Below, piece by piece: positions 8,411-16,822 of a DNA stretch of 64,000 bases. The stretch comes from Tistrella mobilis. GTDB taxonomy: Bacteria; Pseudomonadota; Alphaproteobacteria; Tistrellales; Tistrellaceae. The position numbers were made by a program, and so were the translations under genes. How positions within the stretch are numbered: the first letter of the stretch is position 1; each line of letters begins with the position of its first letter. The notes under the pieces were generated by a model. It ran no database searches and had not been told where the DNA came from. It saw only the letters and a program-made list of their open reading frames with translations. Location of the stretch: positions 3,843,501 to 3,907,500 of the forward strand of contig NZ_CP121017.1 of assembly GCF_041468085.1 (NCBI RefSeq). The letters run 5' to 3'.

Positions 8411-9066
8411 CCGCACAGCTGTTGGGGTCGGTGATGCTGCTGGCGGTGGTGCATCTCGCCGCCATGCTCTCTCCGGGGCCGACCGCGCTGATCGTGCTGC
8501 GCCATGGCGCCGAACCCCGCATGGGGCCGATGGCGCCGCTGGTCTCGGGTATCGTCGGGGCCACGGCCACCAATGTCGCGCTGATGATGGCGGGTGTGGC
8601 GGCGGTGATCGCCGCCTCGCCGGCCCTCGGCCTGGCCCTGGCCCTTGGCGGTGCCGCCTATCTGGTCTGGCTCGGCATCCGCAATCTGATGGTTGCGGTG
8701 GCCAAGATGCGGCACCGGCGCGCGGCAGGGCATGCCACGGCCCCGGCCTCGGCCCCGCCGCAGCGCCGCTCGCCGGCCGCGCTGTTTCGCGACGGCTATC
8801 TGGTCAACCTGCTGAACCCCAAGATCGCGATCTTCTATGTCAGCATCTTCTCTCAGGTCGCCACCCCCGACCTGCCGCGTGCAGCCCTTGCGGTCTTCGG
8901 CGGCCAGCTGATTCTGCAATCGGCCCTGTTCTGGTCGTGTTTTGCGATCCTCGCCCGATCGGGCGTGATCGCCCGGGCGGTCGATGCCTCCAATGGCTGG
9001 GTCGATTTCGTCTTCGGCGGCGCGCTGATCGGCTTTGCCACCACACTTGCATGGAGCGCCCTGTGA
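8407..9066 (+). CDS. LysE-family amino-acid/metabolite exporter
   Basis: Integral membrane protein of 219 residues with about six hydrophobic helices and the LysE/RhtB signature LAAMLSPGPTALIVLRHG near the N-terminus. A second conserved segment is GYLVNLLNPKIAIFYVS. Family members export basic amino acids, homoserine lactones or other small metabolites. The start is a TTG at 8407 that overlaps the FkbM stop (TTGA), consistent with coupled translation. Because the two genes before it are methyltransferases, it may export their product. Confidence 0.88.
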   Translation: MTAQLLGSVMLLAVVHLAAMLSPGPTALIVLRHGAEPRMGPMAPLVSGIVGATATNVALMMAGVAAVIAASPALGLALALGGAAYLVWLGIRNLMVAVAKMRHRRAAGHATAPASAPPQRRSPAALFRDGYLVNLLNPKIAIFYVSIFSQVATPDLPRAALAVFGGQLILQSALFWSCFAILARSGVIARAVDASNGWVDFVFGGALIGFATTLAWSAL

Positions 9067-9647
9067 CCGCCCCCTCCCCCGCCAACCAGCCCTCTTTGAC
9101 CCATGTCGACTGGAGCAGCATCCCGGCGCCTGCCGATGACGGCGGCGCCGGCCATCTGGCCGATGCCCGTCTGCCGGACCTGTCCCTGCCCTCGACGGCG
9201 GGTGGCACCGTCCGTCTGGCGGATCTCTCCGGCTGGACGGTGCTCTATTTCTATCCGATGACCGGCCGGCCGGATCAGCCCCTGCCCGAAGGCTGGGACA
9301 TGATCCCCGGCGCACGCGGCTGCACGCCCCAGTCCTGCGCCTTCCGGGACCATGCCGCAGAGCTGGCGGAAGCCGGCGTCTCGGCCATCTTCGGCATCTC
9401 CACCCAGGACACGGCCTGGCAACGCGAAGCGGCAGAGCGGCTGCACCTGCCCTTCCCGCTGCTGTCGGATGCCGATCTGCAGCTGACCCGGGCCCTGAAC
9501 CTGCCGGTGATGGAGGTCGAGGGGCGGAGACTGATCCGCCGGCTGACCCTGATCACCCGGGACGGGCAGGTGCGCCGGGTGTTCTATCCGGTCTTCCCGC
9601 CAGACCGGAATGCGGGTGACGTGCTGGACTGGATGCGCCGGCGCTGA
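9063..9647 (+). CDS. Peroxiredoxin (AhpC/TSA, Bcp-like)
   Basis: Thiol peroxidase of about 194 residues. The thioredoxin-fold segment LPSTAGGTVRLADLSGWTVLYFYPMTGRP leads to GARGCTPQSCAFRDHAAEL, where the second Cys of CTPQSC aligns with the peroxidatic Cys of Bcp/PrxQ and the first with its neighbour. The GTG at 9063 is preferred: it overlaps the LysE stop (GTGA) and has GGAG six bases upstream, whereas the alternative ATG at 9051 has no ribosome-binding site. It closes the four-gene coupled cassette. A redox role for a peroxiredoxin with two methyltransferases and an exporter is unusual. Confidence 0.88.
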   Translation: MTAPSPANQPSLTHVDWSSIPAPADDGGAGHLADARLPDLSLPSTAGGTVRLADLSGWTVLYFYPMTGRPDQPLPEGWDMIPGARGCTPQSCAFRDHAAELAEAGVSAIFGISTQDTAWQREAAERLHLPFPLLSDADLQLTRALNLPVMEVEGRRLIRRLTLITRDGQVRRVFYPVFPPDRNAGDVLDWMRRR

Positions 9648-9788
9648 CCCCTCCGCCGTATACCGGCGGCAGCAGAGGCGGTGGGCAGGCCAGAGACGAG
9701 GCCCGGCCAGCCCGGAAGGCGGCACGCACGCCCGGCGCCCCTGCTGCCACCACTCGCCGCATTGCCGCCCAACCTCGTCCGATTTATG

Positions 9789-9826
9789 ATGATGATCGTC
9801 ATGTTTTTTTGATGATGAAGATCATG
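9789..9826 (+). promoter_or_regulatory. Palindromic AT-rich operator candidate upstream of tetR
   Basis: ATGATGATCGTCAT (9789-9802) is a near-perfect palindrome. A related but less symmetric copy, ATGATGAAGATCAT, follows at 9812-9825 across a T tract. Two similar sites about 23 bases apart, 65-100 bases before a TetR start, fit an autoregulatory operator. Confidence 0.4.
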
Positions 9827-9889
9827 TCCATCGTCAGGGACAGATCGCTGCATGTGCCGCCGCCGGCATCGCAAAAGAGGTTCTGAACG

Positions 9890-10474
9890 GTGAAGGTAAC
9901 CAGGGAACAGGCGGCCGCCAACCGGGCGGCCATCGTCAAGGCTGCCGGCCGGTTGTTCCGCGAACGCGGCTTCGACGGTGTCGGCGTGGCCGAGATCATG
10001 AAGGCCGCCGGGCTCACCCATGGCGGCTTCTATGGCCATTTCGCCTCGAAGGACGCGCTTGCCGCCGAAGCCTGCGGCAAGGTCTTCGACGATACGATCG
10101 AGCGGCTGGAAACCGGGCGCGACCAGGCAGGGCAGGATCTTGGCCGCTATGCCGGGAACTATCTGTCCGAGGTGCATCGCACGCGCCGCGATGTCGGCTG
10201 CCCGATCGCCGCTCTGGCAACCGATGTTCCCCGGCAGGAGGCCGGCGTACAGGCGAGCTATGCCCAAGGTGTCGATCGGTTCATCGACACGCTGGCGGCA
10301 CGCTTCCCGGCGCTTGCCGGCGGTGAAGGCGACCGCAGCCGCGCCATTCTGGTGATGTCGGCCCTGGTCGGCGGCCTTGCCCTCGCCCGCGCGACCGAGG
10401 CCAGCGATCGCGCCCTGTCGGACGAGATCCTGACCGCGGTCCGCGAGGAAATCACCAGGCTTCCCGGGAGCTGA
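9890..10474 (+). CDS. TetR/AcrR-family transcriptional regulator
   Basis: Repressor-type protein of 194 residues. The N-terminal TetR DNA-binding domain is clear: TREQAAANRAAIVKAAGRLFRERGFDGVGVAEIMKAAGLTHGGFYGHFASKDAL (about residues 4-57). The ligand domain contains GCPIAALATDVPRQ, typical of a large TetR subgroup that senses hydrophobic or electrophilic compounds. The ATG (encoded as GTG at 9890) has GAACG nearby but only a moderate ribosome-binding site. No divergent target gene is adjacent, so the regulon is unclear. The palindromes at 9789-9826 suggest autoregulation. Confidence 0.9.
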   Translation: MKVTREQAAANRAAIVKAAGRLFRERGFDGVGVAEIMKAAGLTHGGFYGHFASKDALAAEACGKVFDDTIERLETGRDQAGQDLGRYAGNYLSEVHRTRRDVGCPIAALATDVPRQEAGVQASYAQGVDRFIDTLAARFPALAGGEGDRSRAILVMSALVGGLALARATEASDRALSDEILTAVREEITRLPGS

Positions 10475-10480
10475 CGGTCT

Positions 10481-11422
10481 TCAGCGGCCGGACGGCACGT
10501 GATCCTCGATCCCGACCCGGTCCAGGTCGAAGGGCGTGGTCTGGTAGATCTCGTTGATCCAGTTGCCGACCAGCAGATGGGCATGGCCGCGCCAGAGATT
10601 GTCGGGCAGACGGCTGGGGTCGTCGCCGGGGAAGTAACCGACCGGCAGGGCGACCGGAACCTCGGCCGCGACGTCCCGGTGATATTCCTCGGCCAGCGAG
10701 ACCGTGTCGTATTCCAGATGGTTGAACATGTGCAGCGCCCGGTGCGCCGGATCGTCGAGCAGGCAGAGGCCGGTCTGCTCGCTTTCGGCCAGCACGGTCA
10801 TGCCGCTTGCGGCCGGCACGTCCTCGCGGCGCACCTCGGTCCAGCGCGAGACGGGCGTGGTGAAGAGATCCGGAAAACCGCGCAGCCAGGGCGAGGCCGG
10901 TGCCAGCACCCGATGGGTATAGAGCCCGAAGGCCTTGGCCGGCAGATCATATTTGGCCATGCCGTGGAAATGATGCACCGCCGCCTGCGCACCCCAGCAG
11001 ATGGTCAGGTTGCGATGGACATTGGTCTGGGTCCAGTCGAGGATCCGGCGCAGCTCGTCCCAGTAGGTGACGTCTTCGAAGCGCAGCCGTTCGACCGGCG
11101 CGCCGGTGATCACGAACCCGTCGAAACGCTCGGTCGCAACTTCGGCCCAGGGCCGGTAGAAGGCCGACATATGGTCGGTTGCGGTGTGGCGCGACACGTG
11201 ATCGGTAATCTTGACCAGGGTCAGCTCCAGCTGCAGCGGCGTGGAGCCGAGCAGCCGGGCAAACTGGGTCTCGGTCCGGATCTTGTTGGGCATGAGGTTG
11301 AGCAGGCCGATGCGCAGCGGACGGATATCCTGGCGGACCGCATCGGTCTCACCCATCACCATAACCCCTTCCGCTTCCAGTGTGCGGCGGGCAGGCAAAT
11401 CGTCAGGAATTTTGATCGGCAT
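10481..11422 (-). CDS. metA: Homoserine O-acyltransferase (MetA family)
   Basis: Enzyme of 313 residues that acylates homoserine from succinyl- or acetyl-CoA, the first committed step of methionine synthesis. The start MPIKIPDDLPARRTLEAEGV and LRIGLLNLMPNKIRTE are canonical. The nucleophilic Cys lies in LTICWGAQAAVHHFHG and the catalytic His in HMFNHLEYDT. Many MetA proteins use acetyl-CoA, so succinyl versus acetyl specificity is left open. The start is set by homology; 66 bases upstream on the same strand lies a SAM-I-type riboswitch (11488-11581), implying repression when SAM is abundant. The gene ends 6 bases from the convergent tetR stop. Confidence 0.93.
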   Translation of the reverse strand: MPIKIPDDLPARRTLEAEGVMVMGETDAVRQDIRPLRIGLLNLMPNKIRTETQFARLLGSTPLQLELTLVKITDHVSRHTATDHMSAFYRPWAEVATERFDGFVITGAPVERLRFEDVTYWDELRRILDWTQTNVHRNLTICWGAQAAVHHFHGMAKYDLPAKAFGLYTHRVLAPASPWLRGFPDLFTTPVSRWTEVRREDVPAASGMTVLAESEQTGLCLLDDPAHRALHMFNHLEYDTVSLAEEYHRDVAAEVPVALPVGYFPGDDPSRLPDNLWRGHAHLLVGNWINEIYQTTPFDLDRVGIEDHVPSGR

Positions 11423-11425
11423 CGG

Positions 11426-11458
11426 CGCGTCCCCACTCGGCATTTCGGGGCGGACGCG
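11426..11458 (-). promoter_or_regulatory. Start-proximal hairpin of the metA leader
   Basis: Between the riboswitch aptamer and the metA ATG, CGCGTC and CCCC on the 5' side pair with GGGGACGCG next to the start codon (11426-11434 with 11447-11458). The purine-rich GTGGGGA in the 3' arm could be the ribosome-binding region, so this helix may be the translational expression platform. Confidence 0.45.
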
Positions 11459-11487
11459 GTGGCGTGATCCGTTGAATTGCCGGCTCG

Positions 11488-11581
11488 GCCACATCTTCCC
11501 GATCACACGGATCACCGGGAGTGCCACCTTGCCCGGATGCGGCAGGTTGGCGTTGGGCGTCGCCCCAACTCTTGATGTGGC
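11488..11581 (-). promoter_or_regulatory. SAM-I-clan riboswitch aptamer upstream of metA
   Basis: Read on the minus strand this 94-nt element is closed by a perfect 8-bp P1 (GCCACAUC with GAUGUGGC). The 5' strand runs into AUCAAGAG and the 3' strand is preceded by GGGAAGAUG, both hallmarks of S-box aptamers. Inside are a P2 hairpin (GUUGGG/CCCAAC), the core GCCAACCU, a short P3 closed by ACCU/AGGU, the AAGGUGGCACUCCC joining segment and a P4 with CUCCC/GGGAA. P2 is shorter than in classical SAM-I and lacks its kink-turn, so a SAM-I/SAM-IV-type variant is likely. Confidence 0.75.
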
Positions 11582-11661
11582 GCGGATCATAAGGCCATCG
11601 CCCCCGCTCCGCAATGGCCGCCATGCGCGTCCCTGCGGAGCGGGTGGCAGGGTTTGACCGT

Positions 11662-14600
11662 TCAGTCGCCGCCATCGGCGATGGTGGTCATCAGCCGGGT
11701 ATCGCCGCCGGCCGCGGCGGTGTTGACCGACAGCACACGCTCGACGGCAAACCGATGCAGATAGCGCGGGCCCCCGGCCTTGGGGCCGGTGCCCGACAGC
11801 CCCTCGCCGCCGAAGGGCTGGGTGCCGACGACAGCGCCGATCATGCTGCGGTTGACGTAGAGATTGCCCACCCGGGCGAGCTCCGCCACGCGGCGCACCG
11901 TCCGGTCGATGCGGCTGTGCACGCCCATGGTCAGGCCATAACCATAGGCATTGATCCGCTGCACCACGGCCTCAAGATCCCGCGCCTCGTAACGCCAGAC
12001 ATGGAGCACCGGCCCGAAGACCTCGCGGGTCAGCCGGTCGGGGCCGTCGATCCGCCAGGCGGTCGGGGCGAGGAAGGTCCCGGCTTCGGCCCTGGCCGGC
12101 AGCGGTGCCTCGGCGATCTTGGTCTGGCCGGCCGCCTTCAGCGCCGCCAGATGGGCCTTCAGCCCGTCCAGCGCCTCGGCATCGATCACCGGCCCGACAT
12201 CGGTCGCAAGCCGCATCGGGTCGCCCACCTCCATTACCGCCATGGCGCCGGCCAGCATGGTCTCGATCCGGTCGGCGACATCCTTCTGCACACACAGCAG
12301 GCGCAGCGCCGAACAGCGCTGGCCGGCAGAGCCGAAGGCCGAGGTCAGCACATCGGCCACCACCTGTTCGGGCAGCGCCGAACTGTCGACGATCATGGCG
12401 TTGAGCCCGCCGGTCTCGGCGATCAGCGGCACGATCGGCCCCTCGCGGCCCGCAAGGCCGCGGTTGATCAGCTTCGCGGTCTCGGTCGAGCCGGTAAAGG
12501 CAATGCCGGCGATCCGGTCGTCGGCGACCAGCTTCGCGCCCACCCGCGCGCCATCGCCGGGCAGCAGGGCGATCGCCCCCGCCGGCACGCCCGCCGCCAG
12601 CATGTGGCGCACGGCCCAGGCGGCGATCAGCGGCGTCTGCTCGGCGGGCTTGGCCAGCACCGCATTGCCGGCAGCCAGCGCCGCAGAGACCTGGCCCGTG
12701 AAGATCGCGAGGGGGAAGTTCCAGGGCGAGATGCAGGCAAAGACGCCGCGCCCCGAAAGCCGGATCTCGTTGCTCTCGCCCACCGGCCCGGGCAGGGTGA
12801 CGGGACCGGCGAAATCGGCGCGCGCCCGGGCGGCGTAGTAGCGCAGGAAATCGATCGCCTCGCGGATCTCGGCCAGGGCATCCGGCCAGGTCTTGCCGGC
12901 CTCGCGGATCAGGATCGCGAAGGCACGATGGCGGTCGGCCCAGTAGCGATCGGCGATCGCCTCCAGCACGGTGGCGCGGGCGGGCCCACCCAGTGCATCC
13001 CAGCGTCCCCAGGCGGTCGAGGCGGCGATGATCGCCGCCTCGACCGCGGCATCATCGGCCTCGGCCACACGGCCCACCACCACCGCGCGGTCGGCGGGGT
13101 TGCGGATCTCTGCAAAGCGACCGCCGCGCTCGCGGCCGTCCACGATCGCCGATGCCTCGGCGGGCGTGGCTGCGGCAGTGGCGACGGCAGCGTCCAGCTC
13201 CATCACCACCAGCGGATCGGTCAGATCCAGCCCCTGGCTGTTCGGCCGCTCGGGGGCATAGATCGCGCCCGGCAGCGGGATCGACGGGTTGGGCCGCGAG
13301 ACCCGGCCGGCCAGCTTCGTCACCGGATCGGCGACCAGATCGCCGATCGCCACGCTCTCATCGGCCAGGCGATGTACGAAAGAGGTGTTGGCGCCATTCT
13401 CCAGCAGCCGCCGGACCAGATAGGGCAGAAGGTCTTCATGTGCGCCGACCGGCGCATAGATCCGGCAGCTGACACCGCCCTTCGACGGCGCATCGCCCAG
13501 CGCCGCCTCGTAGAGCGGCTCGCCCATGCCATGAAGCCGCTGATATTCAAAGCGGCGATCATTGCCGGCCATCACGTCGATTGCCGCCACCGTATGGGCG
13601 TTATGGGTGGCAAACATCGGATAGAGCCGGTCGCGCGCCGCCAGCATCCGGCGGGCGCAGGCCAGATAGGAAACGTCGGTCGCCTCCTTGCGGGTGAAGA
13701 CGGGGAAGGAACTGAGGCCGCGTTCCTGCGCCCGCTTGATCTCGGTGTCCCAATAGGCGCCCTTGACCAGACGGGTGGGGATGATGCGGCCGGTGCGCCC
13801 GGCCAGGTCCACCACATGGTCGATCACCGCATGGGCGCGCTTCTGATAGGCCTGAACCGCCAGCCCCAGCCCGTTCCAGCCGGCAAGCGCCGGATCGGCC
13901 GCGGCAGCCTCCAGAAGGTCGAGCGAGATGTCGAGCCGGTCGGCCTCTTCGGCATCGATGGTCAGCCCGATGCCCACCGCTTTCGCCTCGCGGGCCAGCT
14001 CGGCCAGCCGGCCGCCCAGCGCCCGCAGCATGCGGCCGTCCTTGGCCGCCTCGTAGCGCGGATGCAGCGCCGACAGCTTCACCGACACGCTGGGGCGGGT
14101 GATCTCGTCCAACTCCCGCGGGGCCGCCTTGCCGACCGCGCGGATCGCCGTCAGATAGGCCTCGTGATAGCGGCTGGCATCGGCCTCGGTGCGGGCGGCC
14201 TCGCCCAGCATGTCGAAAGAATGGCGCCAGCCCTTCGCCCAGCCGGCGCGGGCGCGATCCAGCGCTTCCTGAATGTTGCGTCCCTGGACGAACTGCTTGC
14301 CCATCATGCGCATCGCGGCATGCAGGGCCTGGCGGATCACCGGCGCGCCGGAGCGCGACACCAGCCGGCCGATGGCCGAAGAGGCACCGCCGGCCACATC
14401 CTCGGGCGCCAGCCGGATCACCCGGCCGGTCAGCATCAACCCCCAGGTTGATGCATTCACGAACAGGCTGTCGGCCCGGCCCAGATGCGCATCCCAGTCG
14501 GCCTCGCCCAGCTTGTCGCGGATCAGCCGGTCGGCGGTCGCGGCATCGGGCACGCGCAGCAGGCTTTCGGCCAGGCACATCAGCACCACACCTTCGCGGG

Positions 14601-14844
14601 TGCCGAGCCCGTATTCCTTGAGAAAGGCCTCGACGCCGCGCGCCGGCTCGTCCCCCGCGCGGACCTTGGCGACCAGCGCCTCGGCACGGCTGCGGATCGT
14701 CGCAGCCATGGGTTCGGGCAGGCGGGCATCCTCGATCAGCTGCGCGGTGATCTCGGCCTCGGGGGCGAGGTTCAGCTCCGCGATCCGGCGGCGGCCGGCA
14801 TCGGTGGTGAGAGCGAAGGGGCGGGCGTCGGTATCGCGGATCAT
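11662..14844 (-). CDS. putA: Bifunctional proline dehydrogenase / L-glutamate-gamma-semialdehyde dehydrogenase
   Basis: PutA of 1060 residues oxidises proline to glutamate in two steps with FAD and NAD. An N-terminal helical region is followed by the PRODH barrel (RLVKGAYWDTEIKRAQERG near 355; YQRLHGMGEPLYE; CRIYAPVGAHEDLLPYLVRRLLEN near 463). The ALDH module has PWNFPLAIFTGQ, the NAD-site GSTETAKLIN, and the catalytic Cys in SAGQRCSALR near 844. No ribbon-helix-helix DNA-binding domain precedes the barrel, so it should not act as its own repressor; the divergent Lrp-type gene is the likely activator. ATG at 14844 has GGAG upstream. Confidence 0.96.
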   Translation of the reverse strand: MIRDTDARPFALTTDAGRRRIAELNLAPEAEITAQLIEDARLPEPMAATIRSRAEALVAKVRAGDEPARGVEAFLKEYGLGTREGVVLMCLAESLLRVPDAATADRLIRDKLGEADWDAHLGRADSLFVNASTWGLMLTGRVIRLAPEDVAGGASSAIGRLVSRSGAPVIRQALHAAMRMMGKQFVQGRNIQEALDRARAGWAKGWRHSFDMLGEAARTEADASRYHEAYLTAIRAVGKAAPRELDEITRPSVSVKLSALHPRYEAAKDGRMLRALGGRLAELAREAKAVGIGLTIDAEEADRLDISLDLLEAAAADPALAGWNGLGLAVQAYQKRAHAVIDHVVDLAGRTGRIIPTRLVKGAYWDTEIKRAQERGLSSFPVFTRKEATDVSYLACARRMLAARDRLYPMFATHNAHTVAAIDVMAGNDRRFEYQRLHGMGEPLYEAALGDAPSKGGVSCRIYAPVGAHEDLLPYLVRRLLENGANTSFVHRLADESVAIGDLVADPVTKLAGRVSRPNPSIPLPGAIYAPERPNSQGLDLTDPLVVMELDAAVATAAATPAEASAIVDGRERGGRFAEIRNPADRAVVVGRVAEADDAAVEAAIIAASTAWGRWDALGGPARATVLEAIADRYWADRHRAFAILIREAGKTWPDALAEIREAIDFLRYYAARARADFAGPVTLPGPVGESNEIRLSGRGVFACISPWNFPLAIFTGQVSAALAAGNAVLAKPAEQTPLIAAWAVRHMLAAGVPAGAIALLPGDGARVGAKLVADDRIAGIAFTGSTETAKLINRGLAGREGPIVPLIAETGGLNAMIVDSSALPEQVVADVLTSAFGSAGQRCSALRLLCVQKDVADRIETMLAGAMAVMEVGDPMRLATDVGPVIDAEALDGLKAHLAALKAAGQTKIAEAPLPARAEAGTFLAPTAWRIDGPDRLTREVFGPVLHVWRYEARDLEAVVQRINAYGYGLTMGVHSRIDRTVRRVAELARVGNLYVNRSMIGAVVGTQPFGGEGLSGTGPKAGGPRYLHRFAVERVLSVNTAAAGGDTRLMTTIADGGD

Positions 14845-15025
14845 GTTGTGTCGTCTCCGGAGGGGCGGCACGCGGTTGAGCGCCGGGGCCGGACCGGAAG
14901 AGACCGGGCAGGCGGGGCGCAATCTCCGGAGATTACCGGTGACCAGGCCGAATGTGCGGCTGTTCTGGCGGTTCCGGCGTTATATTCTCTGCCTGAACCC
15001 CGAATTGACAGCATGAGATACGCCG

Positions 15026-15508
15026 ATGACCGATGATGCCACACCACGCCCGCTCGACCGCATCGACCGGCGCATCCTGGCCGAACTCCAGGGCGACGGC
15101 CGGCTGACCAATGTCGAGCTGTCGCGCCGGGTGCATCTGTCCCCCACACCCTGTCTTGAACGGGTCCGGCGGCTGGAGCGCGAGGGCTATATCCGCGGCT
15201 ATCGCGCCGAACTCGACCCGGCACGGCTGGATCGCGCCCTGCTTGTCTATATCGAGGTCAGCCTGGATCGCACGGACGAGACGGTGTTCGAGGCCTTCAA
15301 GGTGGCGATCCGCCAGCAGCCTGATGTGCTGGAATGCCATATGGTCGCCGGTGGATTCGACTATCTGGTCAAGGCGAGGCTCGCCGACATGGCGGCCTAT
15401 CGCCGCTTCCTGGGCGACTGTCTGGTCAGCCTGCCGGGGGTGCGCAGCACGCATACTTACGTGGTCATGGAAGAGGTGAAGACCGACGCCCGACTGCCGG
15501 TCGACTGA
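15026..15508 (+). CDS. putR: Lrp/AsnC-family regulator (PutR-like)
   Basis: Transcriptional regulator of 160 residues. The winged HTH (LDRIDRRILAELQGDGRLTNVELSRRVHLSPTPCLERVRRLEREGYIRGY, about residues 10-59) is followed by the RAM ligand domain (LLVYIEVSL, VLECHMVAGGFDYLVKARLADMAAYRRFL). It is divergent from putA across 181 bases, the arrangement of PutR, which in alphaproteobacteria activates putA in response to proline. The putR name rests on this context and overall similarity. Confidence 0.85.
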   Translation: MTDDATPRPLDRIDRRILAELQGDGRLTNVELSRRVHLSPTPCLERVRRLEREGYIRGYRAELDPARLDRALLVYIEVSLDRTDETVFEAFKVAIRQQPDVLECHMVAGGFDYLVKARLADMAAYRRFLGDCLVSLPGVRSTHTYVVMEEVKTDARLPVD

Positions 15509-15525
15509 GCCCGGACCGGGCAGAT

Positions 15526-15542
15526 GTGACGACGGTCGTCAC
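15526..15542. promoter_or_regulatory. Perfect 17-bp palindrome upstream of the old yellow enzyme gene
   Basis: GTGACGAC-G-GTCGTCAC is a perfect 8-1-8 palindrome, 17 bases after the Lrp-type stop and about 165 bases before the OYE start. It has no T tract, so an operator is likelier than a terminator. Confidence 0.45.
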
Positions 15543-15706
15543 GCCCTGGAAACGGCCTGTTCACGACCGCGACCACTTCCGCACCGCAACAGGCCGCCCC
15601 ATCTGCACCGATGCATGCCCGCGGCATCTGACGGGTGCGCCCCGGCGCCTCGGCCGGCGGCAGGCCCGCCGCTCCGCATCTTCTTCGTCCGAGGATACCC
15701 GACCCG

Positions 15707-16822
15707 ATGACCGACCAGATTTCCGATGCCCGCCTGTTCCTGCCGGTGACGCTGGGCTCGCTGACCCTCGCCAATCGCATCGCCATGGCACCGCTGACCC
15801 GCTCGCGCGCCGGCGCCGACGGCGTGCCCTCGCCGCTTGCCGCCACCTATTACGCCCAGCGCGCCTCGGCCGGCCTGCTGATCACCGAGGCAACCAATAT
15901 CAGCGCCGAGGGCCGCGGCTATGCCTGGACCCCGGGCATCTTCACGCCCGGGCAGGTGAGCGGCTGGAAGGCCGTCACCGATGCGGTTCATGCCCGCGGC
16001 GGCCGGATCTTCATGCAGCTCTGGCATACCGGCCGGATCTCGCACCCCAGCCTGCAACCGGGCGGCGTTCCGCCGGTGGCGCCCTCGGCCATACGCCCCG
16101 AAGGCCAGGCCTTCACCGAAGCCGGCTTCGTGCCCTTCGAAACCCCGCGCGCGCTCTCTGCCGACGAAATGCCGCGGCTGATCGAGGATTATCGCAAGGC
16201 GGCCGAGAATGCCAAAGCCGCCGGGCTCGACGGTGTCGAGATCCACGGCGCCAACGGCTATCTGCTGGAACAGTTCCTGCGGGATGCCACCAACACCCGC
16301 ACCGACGACTGGGGCGGCAGCATCGAGAACCGCGCCCGGCTGCTGCTGGCGGCAACCGATGCCGCGATCTCGGTGTTCGGCGCCGACCGGGTAGGCGTGC
16401 GGCTCTCGCCGGTGACGCCGGCCAACGATGCCGGCCAGGATTCCGATCCCGCCGCGCTCTACGGTTACGTCGCCGCAGAACTCGGCCGGCGCGGCATCGC
16501 CTTCATTCATGTGATCGAAGGCGCGACCGGCGGCCCGCGCGACAACCAGCCCTTCGACTATGCCGCCCTGCGCAAGGCCTTCGGCCGCCAGGGCTGGATC
16601 GTGAACAACGGCTATGATCGCGAAGCCGCGATCGCCGCCGTCGATGAAGGCCGGGCCGACATGGTCGCCTTCGGCCGGCCGTTCATCTCCAACCCCGATC
16701 TTGTCGACCGGCTGCGCCGCAATGCGCCGCTGGCGCCGCTCGATCGCGACACGCTCTATGGCGGCGGCGCGAAGGGTTATGTCGACTATCCCACGCTTGA
16801 TGGTCGGTTCGCCGCCGCGTGA
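15707..16822 (+). CDS. NADH:flavin oxidoreductase / old yellow enzyme (NemA-like)
   Basis: FMN-dependent ene-reductase of 371 residues. A TIM barrel starts at LFLPVTLGSLTLANRIAMAPLTRSRA; the FMN and substrate signatures are IFMQLWHTGRISHPSLQPGG, GVEIHGANGYLLEQFLRDATN with TRTDDWGGSIENRARLL, and MVAFGRPFISNPDLV. Such enzymes reduce activated alkenes, nitro compounds or maleimides with NADPH or NADH. The ATG at 15707 matches the family start; the nearest purine-rich site (GAGG at 15691) is somewhat far. It appears monocistronic between a palindromic operator candidate and the hairpin at 16854-16897. Confidence 0.93.
   Translation: MTDQISDARLFLPVTLGSLTLANRIAMAPLTRSRAGADGVPSPLAATYYAQRASAGLLITEATNISAEGRGYAWTPGIFTPGQVSGWKAVTDAVHARGGRIFMQLWHTGRISHPSLQPGGVPPVAPSAIRPEGQAFTEAGFVPFETPRALSADEMPRLIEDYRKAAENAKAAGLDGVEIHGANGYLLEQFLRDATNTRTDDWGGSIENRARLLLAATDAAISVFGADRVGVRLSPVTPANDAGQDSDPAALYGYVAAELGRRGIAFIHVIEGATGGPRDNQPFDYAALRKAFGRQGWIVNNGYDREAAIAAVDEGRADMVAFGRPFISNPDLVDRLRRNAPLAPLDRDTLYGGGAKGYVDYPTLDGRFAAA

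Noticed and set aside
9653-9672. CCGCCG/CGGCGG hairpin after the peroxiredoxin gene as a terminator
   Set aside because: The stem is short and no T tract follows on either strand.
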